The notes beneath the pieces are model-generated. The model made no database searches. It saw only the letters and a program-made list of their open reading frames with translations, and was not told the DNA's origin. Below, in pieces: positions 58,084 to 64,000 of a stretch of 64,000 nucleotides of DNA. Location: positions 105,446 to 169,445 of the forward strand of contig NW_027479268.1 in NCBI RefSeq assembly GCF_051014685.1, read 5' to 3'. This DNA is from Ptiloglossa arizonensis (Eukaryota; Arthropoda; Insecta; Hymenoptera; Colletidae). Every line of letters begins with the position of its first letter. Within the stretch, counting starts at the first letter, position 1. The position numbers and the translations under genes were made by a program.

Positions 58084-60008
58084 CGTAAATTTTGAGTTTT
58101 TCAAGCGTTTCTTACCTCAAAACTGCCATATCTCGCGAACGGATTGACCAATCCGCAAAATTTCTGTTGCATCTGAAAGTAGAAACTGGCCCGATTACAA
58201 CGGTATGAGTAGTTTTCCCCTAGGCCGTTCTAGTCATTCGTTTCGAGCATCAGAACTGCGTAAATTTTGAGTTTTTCAAGCGTTTCTTACCTCAAAACTG
58301 CCATATCTCGCGAACGGATTGACCAATCCGCAAAATTTCTGTTGCAACTGAAAGTAGAAACTGGCCCGATTACAACGGTATGAGTAGTTTTCCCCTAGGC
58401 CGTTCTAGTTATTCGTTTTGAGCATCAGAACTGCGAAAATTTTGAGTTTTTCAAGCGTTTCTTACCTCGAAACTGCCATATATCGCGAACGGATTGACCA
58501 ATCCGCAAAATTTCTGTTGCATCTGAAATTAGAAACACGCCCGATTACAACGGTCTGAGTAGTTTTCCCCTAGGCCGTTCTAGTCATTCGTTTCGAGCAT
58601 CAGAACTACGTAAATTTTGAGTTTTTCAAGCGTTTCTTACCTCAAAACTGCCATATCTCGCGAACGGATTGACCAATCCGCAAAATTTCTGTTGCATCTG
58701 AAAGTAGAAACTCGCCCGATTACAACGGTCTGAGTAGTTTTCCCCTAGGCCGTTCTAGTCATTCGTTTCGAGCATCAGAACTGCGTAAATTTTGAGTTTT
58801 TCAAGCGTTTCTTACCTGAAAACTGCCATATATCGCGAACGGATTGAGCAATCCGCAAAATTTCTGTTGCATCTGAAAGTAGAAACTCGCCCGATTACAA
58901 CCGTCTGAGTAGTTTTCCCCTAGGCCGTTCTAGTTATTCGTTTCGAGCATCAGAACTGCGAAAATTTTGAGTTTTTCAAGCGTTTCTTACCTCAAAACTG
59001 CCTTATCTCGCGAACGGATTGTCCAATTCGCAAAATTTCAGTTGCATCTGAAAGTAGAAGCTTGCCCGAATACAACGGTCTGAGTAGTTTTCCCCTAGGC
59101 CGTTCTAGTTATTCGTTTCGAGCATCAGAACTGCGAAAATTTTGAGTTTTTCAAGCGTTTCTTACCTCAGAACTGCCATATCTCGCGAACGGATTGACCA
59201 ATCCGCAAAATTTCTGTTGCATCTGAAAGTAGAAACTCGCCCGATTACAACCGTCTGAGTTTTTTTCCCCTAGGCCGTTCTAGTTATTCGTTTCGAGCAT
59301 CAGAACTGCGTAAATTTTGAGTTTTTCAAGCGTTTCTTACCTCAAAACTGCCATATCTCGCGAACGGATTGACCAATCCGCAAAATTTCTGTTGCATCTG
59401 AAAGTAGAAACTGGCCCGATTACAACGGTATGAGTAGTTTTCCCCTAGGCCGTTCTAGTCATTCGTTTCGAGCATCAGAACTGCGTAAATTTTGAGTTTT
59501 TCAAGCGTTTCTTACCTCAAAACTGCCATATCTCGCGAACGGATTGACCAATCCGCAAAATTTCTGTTGCAACTGAAAGTAGAAACTGGCCCGATTACAA
59601 CGGTATGAGTAGTTTTCCCCTAGGCCGTTCTAGTTATTCGTTTTGAGCATCAGAACTGCGAAAATTTTGAGTTTTTCAAGCGTTTCTTACCTCGAAACTG
59701 CCATATATCGCGAACGGATTGACCAATCCGCAAAATTTCTGTTGCATCTGAAATTAGAAACACGCCCGATTACAACGGTCTGAGTAGTTTTCCCCTAGGC
59801 CGTTCTAGTCATTCGTTTCGAGCAGCAGAACTGCGTAAATTTTGAGTTTTTCAAGCGTTTCTTACCTAAAAACTGCCATATCTCGCGAACGGATTGACCA
59901 ATCCGCAAAGTTTCAGTTGCATCTGAAAGTAGAAGCTCGCCCGATTACAACGGTCTGAGTAGTTTTCCCCTAGGCCGTTCTAGTTATTCGTTTCGAGCAT
60001 CAGAACTG
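58084..60008 (+). repeat. Seven-monomer duplication, period 1,225 bp
   Basis: E-type, 'gcaactg' E-type and H-type (with 'cgttttgagc' at 58,413 and 59,638) occur at 58,084 and 59,309. At both starts a 'tagttattcg' tail is followed by 'gcgtaaatt', a rare combination, which suggests the exchange point is near the monomer boundary. Private: 'gaactacgtaaa' at 58,609. Confidence 0.83.
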
Positions 60009-60182
60009 CGAAAATTTTGAGTTTTTCAAGCGTTTCTTACCTCAAAACTGCCATATCTCGCGAACGGATTGACCAATCCGCAAAATTTCTGTTGCATCTG
60101 AAAGTAGAAACTGGCCCGATTACAACGCTTGAGTAGGTTTCCCCTAGGCCGTTCTAGTTATTCGTTTCGAGCATCAGAACTG
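60009..60182 (+). repeat. 174-bp monomer with local rearrangement ('acaacgcttgag')
   Basis: The expected 'acaacggtatgagtagg' reads 'acaacgcttgagtagg': one base fewer and two changed, at about 60,125-60,132. It is unique in the window; the equivalent unit at 42,162 is normal. It arose after the long-range duplication. Confidence 0.85.
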
Positions 60183-63157
60183 CGAAAATTTTGAGTTTTT
60201 CAAGCGTTTCTTACCTCAAAACTGCCATATCTCGCGAACGGATTGACCAATCCGCAAAATTTCTGTTGCATCTGAAAGTAGAAACTCGCCCGATTACAAC
60301 GGTCTGAGCAGTTTTCCCCTAGGCCGTTCTAGACATTCGTTTCGAGCATCAGAACTGCGTAAATTTTGAGTTTTTCAAGCGTTTCTTACCTCAAAACTGC
60401 CATATCTCGCGAACGGATTGACCAATCCGCAAAATTTCTGTTGCATCTGAAAGTAGAAACTCGCCCGATTACAACGGTCTGAGTAGTTTTCCCCTAGGCC
60501 GTTTTAGTTATTCGTTTCGAGCATCAGAACTGCGAAAATTTTGAGTTTTTCAAGCGTTTCTTACCTCAAAACTGCCATATCACGCGAACGGATTGACCAA
60601 TTCGCAAAATTTCAGTTGCATCTGAAAGTAGAAGCTTGCCCGAATACAACGGTCTGAGTAGTTTTCTCCTAGGCCGTTCTAGTTATTCGTTTCGAGCATC
60701 AGAACTGCGAAAATTTTGAGTTTTTCAAGCGTTTCTTACATCAAAACTGCCATATCTCGCGAACGGATTGACCAATCCGCAAAATTTCTGTTGCATCTGA
60801 AAGTAGAAACAGGCCCGATTACAACGGTGTGAGTAGGTTTCCCCTAGGCCGTTCTAGTTATTCGTTTCGAGCTTCAGAACTGCGAAAATTTTGAGTTTTT
60901 CAAGCGTTTCTTACCTCAAAACTGCCATATCTCGCGAACGGATTGACCAATCCGCAAAATTTCTGTTGCATCTGAAAGTAGAAACTCGCCCGATTACAAC
61001 GGTCTGAGTAGTTTTCCCCTAGGCCGTTCTAGTCATTCGTTTCGAGCATCAGAACTGCGTAAATTTTGAGTTTTTCAAGCGTTTCTTACCTCAAAACTGC
61101 CATATCTCGCGAACGGATTGACCAATCCGCAAAATTTCTGTTGCATCTGAAAGTAGAAACTGGCCCGATTACAACGGTATGAGTAGTTTTCCCCTAGGCC
61201 GTTCTAATTATACGTTTCGAGCATCAGAACTGCGAAAATTTTGAGTTTTTCAAACGTTTCTTACCTCAAAACTGCCATATCTCGCGAACGGATTGACCAA
61301 TCCGCAAAATTTCTGTTGCATCTGAAAGTAGAAACTCGCCCGATTACAACGGTCTGAGTAGTTTTCCCCTAGGCCGTTCTAGTCATTCGTTTCGAGCATC
61401 AGAACTGCGTAAATTTTGAGTTTTTCAAGCGTTTCTTACCTGAAAACTGCCATATATCGCGAACGGATTGAGCAATCCGCAAAATTTCTGTTGCATCTGA
61501 AAGTAGAAACTCGCCCGATTACAACGGTCTGAGTAGTTTTCCCCTAGGCCGTTCTAGCTATTCGTTTCGAGCATCAGAACTGCGAAAATTTTGAGTTTTT
61601 CAAGCGTTTCTTACCTCAAAACTGCCATATCTCGCGAACGGATTGACCAATTCGCAAAATTTCAGTTGCATCTGAAAGTAGAAGCTTGCCCGAATACAAC
61701 GGTCTGAGTAGTTTTCCCCTAGGCCGTTCTAGTTATTCGTTTCGAGCATCAGAACTGCGAAAATTTTGAGTTTTTCAAGCGTTTCTTACCTCAAAACTGC
61801 CATATCTCGCGAACGGATTGACCAATCCGCAAAATTTCTGTTGCATCTGAAAGTAGAAACTCGCCCGATTACAACGGTCTGAGTAGTTTTCCCCTAGGCC
61901 GTTCTAGTCATTCGTTTCGAGCATCAGAACTGCGTAAATTTTGAGTTTTTCAAGCGTTTCTTACCTCAAAACTGCCATATCTCGCGAACGGATTGACCAA
62001 TTCGCAAAATTTCAGTTGCATCTGAAAGTAGAAGCTTGCCCTAATACAACGGTCTGAGTAGTTTTCCCCTAGGCCGTTCTAGTTATTCGTTTCGAGCATC
62101 AGAACTGCGAAAATTTTGAGTTTTTCAAGCGTTTCTTACCTCAAAACTGCCATATCTCGCGAACGGATTGACCAATCCGCAAAGTTTCAGTTGCATCTGA
62201 AAGTAGAAGCTCGCCCGATTACAACGGTCTGAGTAGTTTTCCCCTAGGCCGTTTTAGTTATTCGTTTCGAGCATCAGAACTGCGAAAATTTTGAGTTTTT
62301 CAAGCGTTTCTTACCTCAAAACTGCCATATCTCGCGAACGGATTGACCAATCCGCAAAATTTCTGTTGCATCTGAAAGTAGAAACTCGCCCGATTACAAC
62401 GGTCTGAGTAGTTTTCCCCTAGGCCGTTCGAGTCATTCGTTTCGAGCATCAGAACTGCGTAAATTTTGAGTTTTTCAAGCGTTTCTTACCTGAAAACTGC
62501 CATATATCGCGAACGGATTGAGCAATCCGCAAAATTTCTGTTGCATCTGAAAGTAGAAACTCGCCCGATTACAACGGTCTGAGTAGTTTTCCCCTAGGCC
62601 GTTCTAGTTATTCGTTTCGAGCATCAGAACTGCGAAAATTTTGAGTTTTTCAAGCGTTTCTTACCTCAAAACTGCCATATCTCGCGAACGGATTGACCAA
62701 TTCGCAAAATTTCAGTTGCATCTGAAAGTAGAAGCTTGCCCGAATACAACGGTCTGAGTAGTTTTCCCCTAGGCCGTTCTAGTTATTCGTTTCGAGCATC
62801 AGAACTGCGAAAATTTTGAGTTTTTCAAGCGTTTCTTACCTCAAAACTGCCATATCTCGCGAACGGATTGACCAATCCGCAATATTTCTGTTGCATCTGA
62901 AAGTAGAAACTCGCCCGATTACAACGGTCTGAGTAGTTTTCCCCTAGGCCGTTTTAGTTATTCGTTTCGAGCATCAGAACTGCGAAAATTTTGAGTTTTT
63001 CAAGCGTTTCTTACCTCAAAACTGCCATATCTCGCGAACGGATTGACCAATTCGCAAAATTTCAGTTGCACCTGAAAGTAGAAACTTGCCCGAATACAAC
63101 GGTCTGAGTAGTTTTCCCCTAGGCCGTTCTAGTTATTCGTTTCGGGCATCAGAACTG

Positions 63158-64000
63158 CGAAAATTTTGAGTTTTTCAAGCGTTTCTTACCTAAAAACTGC
63201 CATATCTCGCGAACGGATTGACCAATTCGCAAAATTTCAGTTGCATCTGAAAGTAGAAGCTTGCCCGAATACAACGGTCTGAGTAGTTTTCCACTAGGCC
63301 GTTCTAGTTATTCGTTTCGAGCATCAGAACTGCGAAAATTTTGAGTTTTTCAAGCGTTTCTTACCTCAAAACTGCCATATCTCGCGAACGGATTGACCAA
63401 TCCGCAAAATTTCTGTTGCATCTGAAAGTAGAAACTCGCCCGATTACAACGGTCTGAGTAGTTTTCCCCTAGGCCGTTCTAGTCATTCGTTTCGAGCATC
63501 AGAACTGCGTAAATTTTGAGTTTTTCAAGCGTTTCTTACCTAAAAACTGCCATATCTCGCGAACGGATTGACCAATCCGCAAAATTTCAGTTGCATCTGA
63601 AAGTAGAAGCTTGCCCGAATACAACGGTCTGAGTAGTTTTCCACTAGGCCGTTCTAGTTATTCGTTTCGAGCATCAGAACTGCGAAAATTTTGAGTTTTT
63701 CAAGCGTTTCTTACCTCAAAACTGCCATATCTCGCGAACGGATTGACCAATCCGCAAAATTTCTGTTGCATCTGAAAGTAGAAACTCGCCCGATTACAAC
63801 GGTCTGAGTAGTTTTCCCCTAGGCCGTTCTAGTCATTCGTTTCGAGCATCAGAACTGCGTAAATTTTGAGTTTTTCAAGCGTTTCTTACCTAAAAACTGC
63901 CATATCTCGCGAACGGATTGACCAATCCGCAAAATTTCTGTTGCATCTGAAAGTAGAAACTCGCCCGATTACAACGGTCTGAGTAGTTTTCCCCTAGGCC
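63158..64000 (+). repeat. Terminal 350-bp dimer with lost AvrII site, truncated by the window
   Basis: Units at 63,158 and 63,508 both have 'cctaaaaac' and 'ttttccactaggcc' (CCTAGG destroyed) and alternate with A-type at 63,333 and 63,683. The unit at 63,508 reads 'caatccgcaaaatttcag' where 63,158 has 'caattcgc'. A fifth unit starts at 63,858 and is cut after 143 bases, so the array continues beyond the window. Confidence 0.88.

Larger units (their letters stand above)
1..64000. repeat. 175-bp tandem satellite array (365 full monomers plus a partial one)
   Basis: Every line of the window aligns to one 175-bp unit, always in the same orientation, and no non-satellite base is seen. Phasing the unit at the 'cgaaaatttt' that follows 'cagaactg', starts fall at 1, 176, 351, 525 and so on to 63,858. 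The sum closes with 365 complete units, 18 of them 174 bp. The last unit is cut by the window end after 143 bases. Near-invariant segments are local positions 12-27, 50-63, 82-90 and 124-147. Diagnostic variation is concentrated at about 3, 10-11, 26-29, 35-37, 49, 64-66, 70, 77, 81, 88-89, 102-105, 112, 119, 122 and 152. Head-to-tail order and nucleosome-scale length are typical of eukaryotic centromeric or pericentromeric satellites; that location is inference. The family itself is not recognised. Confidence 0.99.

Noticed and set aside
1..64000. Protein-coding genes on either strand
   Set aside because: The consensus has stops in all three frames of each strand. Because 175 is 1 more than a multiple of 3, a reading frame visits every frame in three monomers. 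From the consensus stop positions, the longest open stretch is about 150 nt forward and 130 nt reverse. Any ORF here is chance.
1..64000. CRISPR array
   Set aside because: Regular spacing, but the whole 175-bp period is conserved. There are no unique spacers between short repeats and no cas genes.
1..64000. Telomeric repeat or rDNA spacer
   Set aside because: No short telomere-type units, and no rRNA gene segments or unique spacer sequence in 64 kb.
1..64000. Transposon insertion interrupting the array
   Set aside because: Phase is kept from first to last monomer with only 18 single-base deletions, so there is no room for an insertion.
1..64000. A known named satellite family or species assignment
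   Set aside because: I do not recognise the monomer with certainty and could not search a database. Naming it would be a guess.

Overview
The whole 64,000-base window is one uninterrupted tandem satellite DNA array. I see no unique sequence, protein-coding gene, RNA gene, transposon or CRISPR array anywhere in it. The unit is a 175-bp monomer, always in the same orientation. Tracking monomer starts across the window gives 365 complete monomers plus the first 143 bases of a 366th. The arithmetic closes exactly if 347 are 175 bp and 18 are 174 bp, with no net insertion anywhere. The consensus (exact at 19,591-19,765) has 76 G+C (43%) and 12 CpG, about 1.5 times the number expected from its base composition.

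This size and organisation point to eukaryotic heterochromatin, possibly a centromere or pericentromere: a nucleosome-scale monomer, head-to-tail order and layered higher-order repeats (HORs). The undepleted CpGs argue against a heavily methylated germline, so an invertebrate or another lineage with little cytosine methylation is more likely than a vertebrate or plant. I do not recognise the satellite family and cannot name the organism.

Layout. (1) 1-20,640, left domain: mixed HORs that include a subtype carrying a TC-to-GA change ('gttgattacc', C-type) and a subtype with a one-base deletion near its start ('gcaaaatttt'). Neither is seen further right. It contains a 5-mer HOR (2,974-5,072), an 11/12-mer HOR family (8,747-about 19,066) and a 2.1-kb block repeated 12.6 kb away. 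(2) 20,641-27,990, middle domain: a simpler, largely dimeric 350-bp HOR, most regular at 22,741-24,490. (3) 27,991-64,000, right domain: a richer set of subtypes arranged in nested local duplications of 5, 6, 7, 14 and 23 monomers. Blocks from 36.7-43.5 kb also reappear at 55.6-61.0 kb.

The most informative part is the recombination record. Hybrid monomers, left half one subtype and right half another, sit exactly where duplications or deletions of whole numbers of monomers begin and end: 39,012 (6-mer duplication), 46,361 (14-mer), 51,785 (23-mer, 4,024 bp) and 57,209 (10-monomer deletion). This is the footprint expected of unequal crossover or replication-slippage exchange in register. I found no evidence of a new enzymatic or defence system. 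The interest lies in the satellite's architecture.
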